A stretch of DNA of 64,000 bases from Hyphomicrobiales bacterium (GTDB lineage: Bacteria; Pseudomonadota; Alphaproteobacteria; Rhizobiales; Xanthobacteraceae): contig PLBP01000032.1 in NCBI GenBank assembly GCA_003135415.1, forward strand, positions 31,609 to 95,608, written 5' to 3'. Position 1 is the stretch's first letter; each line of letters opens with the position of its first letter. Positions 50,562 to 57,801 of this stretch are shown piece by piece. The notes under the pieces are model-generated. The model ran no database searches and was not told the origin of the DNA. It worked only from the letters and a program-made list of their open reading frames with translations. A program made the position numbers and the translations under genes.

Positions 50562-52274
50562 TCACTGAAGCTCCTGAATAAGCTCCCTTACATTTGGCAC
50601 TCCCAATCCGGTTACAGGGTCCCAGCCCGGACCAGCAGAGTATGCACCGTTGCTTCCGCTTGTGATATCCCGAAGGCCAACGCCGCGCGGCAACTTATAA
50701 AACGACGGCCCTAAGAACCCCAACCGCGACTTACCCTGTTTCTGACGAGCCTCAGCTATCAGCGCAGCAAAACCGACCCACATTGGCGCGCTCCAGCTTG
50801 TCCCGCCGAAGCGCCATTCCTCTCCTTTTAGAATGACGAGTCCGCCCGGACATCCATCGGCGACACTACTGACATCAGGCACGAGGCGAAATGGAGAAGA
50901 AATAGGCGCATATGCAGCCTGCCAGCTCGGCCGTCGCACAAAATCACTTACCCCACCTCCGCTATCACGCCATGCCGTTTCACCGATGAGTCTGCTATTG
51001 CGGGTGTCGAAATTAAGAGTCGTGCCGCCAACAGAGACGATCCATGGATCGGAGGCTTGATACTCGACTCGAATTTCCGGGCCACGCTGATGATTTTCTT
51101 GATTTAATCCGCTCGGATTCGATCCCTCATCTCCGGACGAGACAAAAGTGGTTACGCCGAGCGCTGAAAGTTTTAGAAACCTCGTATTGGAAGACACTAC
51201 TTGACCGAGGCCAACCAAATCTTCTCGGGCGCCAAGGCTGATAGAGACAAACCGCGGACCGCCGGGCGTTGCGGCGTCTTTGATAATATTGTCCAGCGCC
51301 CTATCAATATCTTTATAAAGAAGCGATCCCGTGCCATAAACACGGATGGTTGCGCCGGGTGCTATGCCACTTGTCCATTCGACGTCTAACGTTTCTTCGC
51401 CAGTTGGTGGTGGCAACTGCGCACGTGGATCTTGAGTATTGATGAATTGAATCTGTTGTAATGTAACTCTTAGATTGTTCATCTGCCAAAACTTTTGCAA
51501 ATCTGCCGTCAACGGAAATGTGTCGATTAAGATTGCAATAGTTTGTCCTTTTCCAGTAATGGCGTCTTGTCCGAGGACGCTTAAATTATCGGCATTGTAA
51601 GTCCTGAGGATGTCTTTGACCCTATAAGAAGTATAATTGCACGCTGACTCCTCCCTGGTTTTTGCGTCAACGCCCACCTTGCGTGAAAAGGAATGCTTGG
51701 TTGCCTTTATCCAAGGTTGCAGGCCATTTATGGAAATAACGGCGTCTCCTACATCTCGAGGTAGCATCGGCGGCGTGGTAGCGGACGGCGTCGTATCTCC
51801 GTTATAGGTTACGTTTTTCATCGTAGCGCCCAGGCTCTTCTCGATTTGATTTACCGTTGCTGTGGCGTAGACCGACGTATGATCATGATTGACTTGAATC
51901 GAACTGAAGCCCTGCTGGGCTAGCCAGTCGGCCAGCTTCTTAGATTTCTCTTCATCACCGGAATATTTGGCCGCCAATTCGCTGGGAGAAATCGTTTCTC
52001 CCTTTGCCACCCGGGCCTTTAGGTCTTCAAGATTTTTGGTCGCAAGGTCAAAATTGAGTGACAGTGTTGCGTTGCGAGAATTAGGGCTTAATTCTTCTAC
52101 GGCTGTTCGCGGTCCGTTTGGGTGTAACTGGGGCGGTAACGGAACGATGCTTTGATCAAACCGTTTTACGTTGTTGTCGGCCGGCTGAGCTAGACATTTG
52201 TTCACGCCGTAACCGATTAAAAGGAGCGCAATTGCAGCCGTAAGAAAGTTCGCACATTGCCGATCTGTGATCAT
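50562..52274 (-). CDS. S53 family peptidase (sedolisin/kumamolisin type)
   Basis: A 570-aa secreted serine-carboxyl protease. It has a signal-anchor helix (residues ~8-28), a pro-kumamolisin activation domain (~70-180; DHTSVYATATVNQIEKSLG), and the catalytic domain with the Glu/Asp pair in GEETLDVEWTSG, the oxyanion Asp in FVSSGDEGS, the catalytic Ser in FGGTSWSAPMWVG and the calcium site in GPGWDPVTGLGVPN. All catalytic residues are present. S53 peptidases work at acidic pH outside the cell. ATG at 52274 is preferred. Monocistronic or with the small ORF upstream. Confidence 0.9.
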   Translation of the reverse strand: MITDRQCANFLTAAIALLLIGYGVNKCLAQPADNNVKRFDQSIVPLPPQLHPNGPRTAVEELSPNSRNATLSLNFDLATKNLEDLKARVAKGETISPSELAAKYSGDEEKSKKLADWLAQQGFSSIQVNHDHTSVYATATVNQIEKSLGATMKNVTYNGDTTPSATTPPMLPRDVGDAVISINGLQPWIKATKHSFSRKVGVDAKTREESACNYTSYRVKDILRTYNADNLSVLGQDAITGKGQTIAILIDTFPLTADLQKFWQMNNLRVTLQQIQFINTQDPRAQLPPPTGEETLDVEWTSGIAPGATIRVYGTGSLLYKDIDRALDNIIKDAATPGGPRFVSISLGAREDLVGLGQVVSSNTRFLKLSALGVTTFVSSGDEGSNPSGLNQENHQRGPEIRVEYQASDPWIVSVGGTTLNFDTRNSRLIGETAWRDSGGGVSDFVRRPSWQAAYAPISSPFRLVPDVSSVADGCPGGLVILKGEEWRFGGTSWSAPMWVGFAALIAEARQKQGKSRLGFLGPSFYKLPRGVGLRDITSGSNGAYSAGPGWDPVTGLGVPNVRELIQELQ

Positions 52275-52311
52275 CCCTTGTCCCCCCTTGAGCACCCCGG
52301 GCGAACTTATT

Positions 52312-52464
52312 TCAACACCCGACAATAACTGAGGTGCTTAGGCAAATACAGGCAAATAACATAGACGCGAAGAGCAAGAAAACTAAGGCCTTTGCCCAAC
52401 GTTGAGTACCCCGCTCGTAATCCGACCTTACAATAAGGACACGCCGCCCTCGGCCGTTTCTCAT
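52312..52464 (-). CDS. Possible small membrane protein upstream of the S53 peptidase
   Basis: A 50-aa frame from ATG 52464: RNGRGRRVLIVRSDYERGTQ, then a membrane helix LVFLLFASMLFACICLSTSV. It ends 37 bp before the peptidase start. No clear ribosome-binding site; could be spurious. Confidence 0.3.
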   Translation of the reverse strand: MRNGRGRRVLIVRSDYERGTQRWAKALVFLLFASMLFACICLSTSVIVGC

Positions 52465-52499
52465 GTTTCCAGCAAGGCAAGCTTCAGGCTCGGCAGCAC

Positions 52500-52625
52500 A
52501 GCAGCTCTTTGGCACTTAGCGTCATTTTGCTGCGCCGCAAAATTTGGTCGCTAATGGCACATCGCGTCATTCGTGGCACCGCAATATTTTGGACGCTATT
52601 GGGTGAAGAGCGGACATAGGGCAGC
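52500..52625. repeat. Dispersed island repeat, copy H (degenerate)
   Basis: Contains TTGGCACTTAGCGTC twice in variant form (52508 and ~52555) and GAAGAGCGGACAT at ~52605. Lies in the 370-bp gap between the peptidase gene and 52644. Confidence 0.5.
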
Positions 52626-52643
52626 CGTCCAAGTGAGAGCCAC

Positions 52644-52826
52644 TTAGGTTTCGACCGGCCCCTGCTTGCCGGTGGTGCTTGCCACTGCCGCATCTAGCCT
52701 TCCACGGTCAGCATCACTGAGTTTGGTCCGCAAGGCTCGGATTTCGTTAGCAGCCCGGGTCAGCAGTCCATCTGGACCCTCACTGGCCGATTTAGCTGCA
52801 ACACGAAGCTCGTGTTCGATGCTCAT
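52644..52826 (-). CDS. Small hypothetical protein
   Basis: A 60-aa predicted helical protein (SIEHELRVAAKSASEGPDGL, TRAANEIRALRTKLSDADRG). No family recognised. Confidence 0.4.
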   Translation of the reverse strand: MSIEHELRVAAKSASEGPDGLLTRAANEIRALRTKLSDADRGRLDAAVASTTGKQGPVET

Positions 52827-52919
52827 GGTCGTTTCCTAGCCGTACGAGGAAATATAAGTCGGTAAAGATAGCGAGAAAAAGATGCCAAGTCCCAAGCCAC
52901 GCCCTGCGCCAATTCGCTG

Positions 52920-53186
52920 TTAACGCCGACCACGGCGCTGATTGCTCCGGCTGATGGCATTCCGCCCTTCTTTTGTTTTCGGCCCCGTACTCAGGCCGCC
53001 ATGGAGCTTGCAGCGGCCGTTACGGGGGCGATCCTTCACCTTGTCCCAAACAGCAGGTGCCTTGCACGGCGCTCCTGTGCGCGTCCTAGCGCCGCACTGC
53101 GGCCTGAGACTGCGCCGCATCCGAGGTTCGCGAGCAAACAGACTTAGACAAAGCTCACCGTCTTTTCGGAGATAGTACGTCGCCAT
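52920..53186 (-). CDS. HGGxSTG domain protein
   Basis: An 88-aa basic protein with CGARTRTGAPCKAPAVWDKV, then CKLHGGLSTGPKTKEGRNAI. This Cys/His pattern (CxAxTRxGxPC...CxLHGGxSTGP) defines a small family frequent on rhizobial mobile elements and prophages; function unknown, probably zinc- and DNA-binding. Confidence 0.7.
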   Translation of the reverse strand: MATYYLRKDGELCLSLFAREPRMRRSLRPQCGARTRTGAPCKAPAVWDKVKDRPRNGRCKLHGGLSTGPKTKEGRNAISRSNQRRGRR

Positions 53187-53219
53187 TTTCCAAACCCCAT
53201 GACGCGCGCGTGTAATAGG

Positions 53220-53483
53220 TCACAAATCAGTAAGTCGTTCGCTCACATGGACGCCGCGCGCGAGCGCCATCTCGGCATCCTCTGAATTGAGACCAAGCAT
53301 ACGACCAAGCGCCGCGAGCGGCCCAAAGGCCGCGTAAGTGGCGCGCTGGCTCTGAGATCGCGCTTCGCTCGCTCGGTGCCGCTGCGCGGACGCTCGCTCA
53401 GCGCTCAAGGTCGAAGTCTCCTTCTTACAGAGCATGAGACTGAATCCCGTCGCCCACCATAAGAAAGGATTATTGGTCGACAA
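53220..53483 (-). CDS. Doubtful hypothetical protein
   Basis: An 87-aa frame with TTG start beginning STNNPFLWWATGFSLMLCKK, a phrase like the start of some phasin-like rhizobial proteins, followed by an Arg/Ser/Ala-rich stretch. Coding is uncertain. Confidence 0.3.
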   Translation of the reverse strand: MSTNNPFLWWATGFSLMLCKKETSTLSAERASAQRHRASEARSQSQRATYAAFGPLAALGRMLGLNSEDAEMALARGVHVSERLTDL

Positions 53484-53543
53484 TTCTGTCTCATTAGAGT
53501 CTCGGGATTATCCGCAAGTACATAATGGACGACACATTTTGTC

Positions 53544-54203
53544 TCATCCCGGCGCATCCGTATCCTTGGCCTGCGATTGTGCTTTGCGACGATACCATGT
53601 GGCTCGGGATATTCCTTGACCGAGCCAAGGCTTTGAACGGGTCAGCGATGAGGCTGGAAGCGATTTGGCTACCCGTTTGCGGCGTTGATACCGCCGATCG
53701 CGTTCGCGCTTTAGCACAGCCCTCCTCTTGTCTCGCTCCGCCTTCGACACATCGATCGATCCGATCGTCCGTATACCGAGCTTCATTCGATCTGCGAAAG
53801 TCAGCCCAAGTTGTTTCGCAAGCCCGTCGGCCGACCACCGCTTTGGATTTGCGATAACCTTGGCGACAAGGCATTTGAGAACGTTCGCGGGCATCCACGG
53901 AGCCCAAAGCGAACACCACCTTCGAATGTGTTGTTCTGGATCACCCGGCAACTGTGCAAGGTGATGTAGCGCAATGATTAGATCATCGTGCCCGCTATCA
54001 TCATCCGGCAAGACGAAGCCTCCGTACCGATAAAGAAATAGCTTTTCGAGATCTTGCATCCGCAAGAAGCCAAAATATTTTTTACCAAATTTCTTCTTCT
54101 CGCGAGGTCGATAATGACGGGCAATCTCGGCGAGCTTGGCAGTCTTCGCTCGCTCGATTCTGGCGTGCTTAGTTACTTCGGCTTCTTCATCGTCGTCGGT
54201 CAC
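53544..54203 (-). CDS. Hypothetical protein coupled to an AlpA-like gene
   Basis: A 219-aa hydrophilic, basic protein: ARHYRPREKKKFGKKYFGFL, CSLWAPWMPANVLKCLVAKV and a long Arg/Lys helix (SKAERDKRRAVLKRERDRRY) near the C-terminus, then SRATWYRRKAQ, which may be a helix-turn-helix. Its start overlaps the stop of the AlpA-like gene by 4 bp. Position next to attR and the coupled HTH gene suggest a role in island replication or control (inference). Confidence 0.55.
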   Translation of the reverse strand: MTDDDEEAEVTKHARIERAKTAKLAEIARHYRPREKKKFGKKYFGFLRMQDLEKLFLYRYGGFVLPDDDSGHDDLIIALHHLAQLPGDPEQHIRRWCSLWAPWMPANVLKCLVAKVIANPKRWSADGLAKQLGLTFADRMKLGIRTIGSIDVSKAERDKRRAVLKRERDRRYQRRKRVAKSLPASSLTRSKPWLGQGISRATWYRRKAQSQAKDTDAPG

Positions 54204-54397
54204 GACATCCGCGTTTGTTTAGATGCTTCCTCCCGCTCTCGACGCCACTCCTCGGCTGCTTCGCGCGATATCATCACACGCGATCCGACGCGCATGAGAC
54301 GCGGGCCTTCTCCAACATTAATCGCATTGTAAAAGGCGCTGCGAGATAATCCGTGCCGCTGGCAAAATTCGTTAATGTTGTAAGCGTCTTTTTCCAT
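54200..54397 (-). CDS. AlpA/excisionase-like helix-turn-helix protein
   Basis: A 65-aa DNA-binding protein of the MerR/AlpA-like HTH type used as excisionase or activator: YNINEFCQRHGLSRSAFYNA, then GPRLMRVGSRVMISREAAEEW (the wing). Such proteins act with tyrosine integrases. Overlaps the next gene by 4 bp. Confidence 0.8.
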   Translation of the reverse strand: MEKDAYNINEFCQRHGLSRSAFYNAINVGEGPRLMRVGSRVMISREAAEEWRREREEASKQTRMS

Positions 54398-54512
54398 CGC
54401 CGAATGCTCCGCCGATACATCGTGGGACGGATTCGGACATACTGGGTTCGCGGACTGCGTAAAATGGGAAATAAAATCTGCAGTAATTAAAAGAACTGCG
54501 GAAATTGCGTAG

Positions 54513-54911
54513 TTATTTTCTGTAGCGCTCCATTTTCATGAGTTCGGACTGCCAAAGGGCGGCTTGTCGTTTGGCTCGTGGATTTTTTCCGATATACTTA
54601 CTTGCGTCGTAGTATCGAGCCTCCAATCTTTCCTTCGTACCCCAAGATCGACCACGAGCCCTGCTTAAAATCGAACATGCCGCGCTCACGGTTTTTCCTC
54701 GTTTAACCAATATCTGTATCTCCGCCCACAGGAGCATTAATCGCGTGGGCGTCCATTCGGTTGGCCTACCTCGTTTCGAGTCACCGGGAAAATACTCACG
54801 CAATGCCCGACTACCCGAGGCAAATCGTTCATCACCCGTATTTTCAAACAATCGGTCGAGTTCTCTAATGATCGGGCCGTAGCGTTTTTTTTTGGATTCG
54901 GGCGCGTTCAT
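54513..54911 (-). CDS. Hypothetical island protein
   Basis: A 132-aa basic protein, NAPESKKKRYGPIIRELDRL, GRPTEWTPTRLMLLWAEIQI and SACSILSRARGRSWGTKERL. The WTPTRLMLLW...CSILSR pattern suggests a winged or homeodomain-like fold but this is a guess. ATG at 54911 is preferred over 54950. Upstream of, and co-directional with, the AlpA-like gene. Confidence 0.55.
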   Translation of the reverse strand: MNAPESKKKRYGPIIRELDRLFENTGDERFASGSRALREYFPGDSKRGRPTEWTPTRLMLLWAEIQILVKRGKTVSAACSILSRARGRSWGTKERLEARYYDASKYIGKNPRAKRQAALWQSELMKMERYRK

Positions 54912-55086
54912 CCTTCTGATCCCGACGAGGTCACTGCCTGTTATGGTCAAGAGGGCTTATTTCATGCCAGAGCAAAAGGCACGACGAGCGCCTCAGCGGC
55001 TCGGATCAATATGCAGACGTGCCAACTTCGAGGAATGCCTACGACACTCTGGTCACGGCTATCCACAGAAGAACACCACTGCATTT

Positions 55087-55105
55087 TCCGTATATTTTCC
55101 GTACA
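55087..55105. repeat. Direct repeat TCCGTA...TTTTCCGTACA near attR
   Basis: TCCGTATATTTTCCGTACA, nearly identical to TCCGTATTTTTTCCGTACA at 39831-39849 near the other end of island 2, same orientation. Possibly integrase arm-binding sites. Confidence 0.45.
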
Positions 55106-55150
55106 GAAGCCTTGGGGAAGGTCAGCGTGCTCGCAAATCCTTGAAAAAGC

Positions 55151-55226
55151 TGGCGCTCCCTACGGGACTCGAACCCGTGTTTTCGCCGTGAGAGGGCGAC
55201 GTCCTAGACCGCTAGACGAAGGGAGC
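55151..55226 (-). tRNA. tRNA-Glu(CUC)
   Basis: A complete 76-nt tRNA with encoded CCA. Acceptor GCTCCCT pairs with AGGGAGC; D arm TCGTCTAGCGGTCTAGGAC; anticodon loop CTCTCAC with anticodon CTC; T arm ACGGG-TTCGAGT-CCCGT; 3' end GCCA. It is the insertion point of the island array: its 3' part is repeated at 39677 and 30758. Confidence 0.95.
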
Positions 55227-55291
55227 TTAGCCGAGAAGCCTTAGCCCCGAACGAGGACGATGATCAAGCCGGGATCACGCCGCGCGGGACC

Positions 55292-55627
55292 TCACGGTAT
55301 CGACTTGATCACGAAGCGACCCTTGGGCTGCAACGTTTCAAGGTCATAGATCAGGACTTCGACGACGCCGGCATTTTCAACCGTGACCAGGAGCCGGTTG
55401 CTGGTGGCGGCCGTCGACATCACCCGCGCGCCGCGGGAAAGGTTCAGCGTTTCCTCGATCGGCGGCCGGCCTCTTTCCGCGCTGGCGTAAAGGCGGTAGG
55501 CGATCACGCCGAACACCGCGAGAAAACCCGCCGCCATGATGAGAAACGAGCCCAACATCAGCCGCCGCACGCGCTGCACGACACGCGCTTGCCCGGGGCT
55601 GAGATCGTCGCCGTCGGAAGGGTTCAT
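55292..55627 (-). CDS. DUF6476 family membrane protein
   Basis: A 111-aa protein with one membrane helix (LMLGSFLIMAAGFLAVFGVIA, residues ~23-45) and a short periplasmic beta domain (NLSRGARVMSTAATSNRLLV, IYDLETLQPKGRFVI). Small proteins of this family sit divergently from RluA-type genes in many alphaproteobacteria. ATG at 55627 is chosen; the longer frame upstream overlaps the rluD gene. Confidence 0.75.
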   Translation of the reverse strand: MNPSDGDDLSPGQARVVQRVRRLMLGSFLIMAAGFLAVFGVIAYRLYASAERGRPPIEETLNLSRGARVMSTAATSNRLLVTVENAGVVEVLIYDLETLQPKGRFVIKSIP

Positions 55628-55640
55628 CGGGTAATTCCGC

Positions 55641-56648
55641 ATGAAGAAAACGCAAGGCGAGGAGCGCAAGGTCGAAGCGAGCGTTGGCGCGGACGAGGCG
55701 GATGGCCGGCTCGATCGTTTTCTCGCATCGAAGTTTTCCGAATGGAGCCGAACGCGGCTGAAGCGGCTGATCCTCGACGGTAGGGTACGCGTCGGCGGCC
55801 GCACGATAAGTGACCCCGAATATCGGGTCAAACCGGCCGAGCGGGTCGAGCTAACCGTGCCACCACCCGAGCCCGCCAAGCCCGGCGCCGAAAACATCCC
55901 GCTCGATATCGTCCACGAAGACGCCGAGCTGATCGTGATCAACAAGCCTGTCGGCCTCGTCGTGCATCCGGCCGCCGGCAACCGCACCGGCACGTTGGTC
56001 AACGCATTGATCGCCCACTGCGGAGAGAGCCTTTCCGGCATCGGCGGCGAGAAGCGGCCCGGCATCGTCCACCGGCTCGACAAGGATACCAGCGGCTTGC
56101 TGGTCGTCGCCAAGACCGACCGCGCCCACCGCGCGCTCGCGGCGCAATTCGCCGATCACGGCCGCAAGGGCGGGCTCGTGCGCGGCTATCTCGCCCTCGT
56201 CTGGGGCGTTCCCGACCCGCGCGAGGGCACGATCGATAAGCCAATCGGCCGCGATGCGAAATCGCGCGTGAAAATGGCGGTGCGCCCGGGCGGCCGCCGC
56301 GCGGTCACGCACTACAAAACGCGTGCGGTCTATCGCGACGCCAAAGGAAAGCCGGTTGCGAGCCTCGTCGAATGCCGGCTCGAGACCGGCCGCACGCATC
56401 AGATCCGCGTGCATCTCGCGAAGATCGGGCATTCGCTGCTGGGAGATTCGGTCTATGGCGCGGGCTTCCGCACCCGCGCCTCGCTTCTATCCACAAAAGC
56501 CGCGCGTGCTTTGGACGCGTTCCGGCGGCAGGCGCTGCATGCATACCTGCTAGGCTTCGTGCACCCCGCAAACGGCAAGACGCTTAAATTCGAACGAAAT
56601 CCGCCGCCGGACTTGGCCTTTTTGCTAAGCGCTTTCACGTCCAAGTGA
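55641..56648 (+). CDS. rluD: RluA/RluD family 23S rRNA pseudouridine synthase
   Basis: A 335-aa protein: S4 RNA-binding domain (residues ~20-75; DRFLASKFSEWSRTRLKRLI) and a pseudouridine synthase domain with the catalytic Asp in IVHRLDKDTSGLLVVAKT, and LETGRTHQIRVHLAKIGHSL. Length fits RluD, which modifies U1911/1915/1917 of 23S rRNA; RluC-like specificity cannot be excluded. Divergent from DUF6476 with a 13-bp gap. Confidence 0.9.
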   Translation: MKKTQGEERKVEASVGADEADGRLDRFLASKFSEWSRTRLKRLILDGRVRVGGRTISDPEYRVKPAERVELTVPPPEPAKPGAENIPLDIVHEDAELIVINKPVGLVVHPAAGNRTGTLVNALIAHCGESLSGIGGEKRPGIVHRLDKDTSGLLVVAKTDRAHRALAAQFADHGRKGGLVRGYLALVWGVPDPREGTIDKPIGRDAKSRVKMAVRPGGRRAVTHYKTRAVYRDAKGKPVASLVECRLETGRTHQIRVHLAKIGHSLLGDSVYGAGFRTRASLLSTKAARALDAFRRQALHAYLLGFVHPANGKTLKFERNPPPDLAFLLSAFTSK

Positions 56649-56657
56649 TTTCGCGGC

Positions 56658-56689
56658 CTTGGCGCTGCCCTAAGCGGAACCTATATCTG
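56658..56689 (+). promoter_or_regulatory. Sigma-32 type promoter of rpoH
   Basis: CTTG (56658-56661), an 18-bp spacer and CCTATATCTG (56680-56689) match the alphaproteobacterial heat-shock consensus CTTG-N17/18-CYTATNTNNG at every fixed position. It lies 75 bp before the rpoH start, so rpoH is probably autoregulated. Confidence 0.65.
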
Positions 56690-56763
56690 TCAGTTGCGGT
56701 TGGCTCTATCGAGCAGCCGTTTGGGGCCCGCCAATCTTGGGGGCCCGGAAACAGGAGGCCACC

Positions 56764-57663
56764 TTGGCCCGTACTTCTTCTCTTCCCGCTTTCACCGTCG
56801 AGGGCGGACTTTCCCGCTACCTCGAGGAAATCCGGCGGTTTCCGATGCTGGAGCCGCGGGAAGAATTCATGCTGGCTAAGAGCTGGCGTGAGCAAGGCGA
56901 CCGCGACGCCGCGCATAAACTCGTCACCTCGCATCTAAGGCTCGTGGCCAAGATTGCAATGGGCTATCGCGGTTACGGCTTGCCGATCGGCGAAGTCATT
57001 TCCGAAGGCAATGTCGGCCTGATGCAGGCGGTCAAGCGCTTCGAGCCCGACAAGGGCTTTCGGCTCGCGACCTACGCCATGTGGTGGATCAGGGCTTCGA
57101 TCCAGGAATATATCCTGCGCTCGTGGTCGCTCGTGAAGATGGGCACCACCGCCGCGCAGAAACGTCTGTTCTTCAACCTGCGCAAGGCGAAGAGCCGCCT
57201 TTCCGCGCTTGAGGAAGGCGACCTCAAGCCCGATCAGGTGAAGTCGATCGCAACCCGTCTCGGCGTCACCGAGAAGGACGTGATCGACATGAACCGCCGT
57301 CTTGCCGGCGACTCCTCGCTCAACTCGCCGATTCGCGCCGACGCCGATACCGGCGAATGGCAGGACTGGCTCGTCGACGAGCACGACAATCAGGAAAAAA
57401 CGCTCGTCCAGAGTCAGGAAGCGCAAAACCGGCGCAAGGCGTTGGGACAGGCGCTCGACGTGCTCACCGACCGCGAGCGGCGCATCTTTGAAGCGCGCCG
57501 TCTTTCCGACGATCCGATCACGCTGGAGGAACTCGCCACCGAGTTCGGCGTCTCGCGCGAACGCGTGCGCCAGATCGAGGTGCGCGCCTTCGAAAAGGTG
57601 CAGGAGGCGGTGGTGAGCCGTATGCGCCAGATCGAGACCCCGGCGGCGCTGGCCGCGCATTAG
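56764..57663 (+). CDS. rpoH: RNA polymerase heat-shock sigma factor RpoH
   Basis: A 299-aa sigma-70 family protein. Region 2 is TSHLRLVAKIAMGYRGYGLP to TYAMWWIRASIQEYIL; the RpoH box QKRLFFNLRKAK follows; region 4 is LEELATEFGVSRERVRQIEV. The start is a TTG at 56764, 5 bp after CAGGAGG: from there the protein begins ARTSSLPAFTVEGGLSRYLE, as in rhizobial RpoH. No ATG or GTG is available in the right place. Heat-shock expression is supported by the sigma-32 promoter upstream. Confidence 0.95.
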   Translation: MARTSSLPAFTVEGGLSRYLEEIRRFPMLEPREEFMLAKSWREQGDRDAAHKLVTSHLRLVAKIAMGYRGYGLPIGEVISEGNVGLMQAVKRFEPDKGFRLATYAMWWIRASIQEYILRSWSLVKMGTTAAQKRLFFNLRKAKSRLSALEEGDLKPDQVKSIATRLGVTEKDVIDMNRRLAGDSSLNSPIRADADTGEWQDWLVDEHDNQEKTLVQSQEAQNRRKALGQALDVLTDRERRIFEARRLSDDPITLEELATEFGVSRERVRQIEVRAFEKVQEAVVSRMRQIETPAALAAH

Positions 57664-57734
57664 AGCATGATCCCGAAAAAAGCCTGCCCCCGGACTTGAT
57701 CTGGGGGAACCGGTTTTCGGAAATGATCATGCTC
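57663..57734. repeat. Rhizobial palindromic repeat after rpoH
   Basis: Starts GAGCATGATCCCGAAAA and ends TTTTCGGAAATGATCATGCTC, an inverted repeat with a second hairpin (CCCCCGG ... CTGGGGG) inside. This palindrome family is widespread in Hyphomicrobiales and may act as a terminator or mRNA stabiliser here. Confidence 0.7.
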
Positions 57735-57801
57735 CGGAAAAGGTCAGGGATGCGCTGATACAACCCAAAGCAACCGTGTTCTAAGACGAGCGGCAAAAAC
57801 T

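Larger units (their letters stand above)
39677..55194. mobile_element. Genomic island 2 at tRNA-Glu
   Basis: Bounded by the orphan tRNA-Glu fragment (39677) and the complete tRNA-Glu (55151-55226), with a tyrosine integrase at the left end and an AlpA-like HTH operon at the right. Content is A+T-rich, mostly unknown genes, pseudogenes and repeats. No conjugation or phage structural genes were recognised, and the integrase carries a nonsense codon, so it is probably immobile. Confidence 0.75.
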
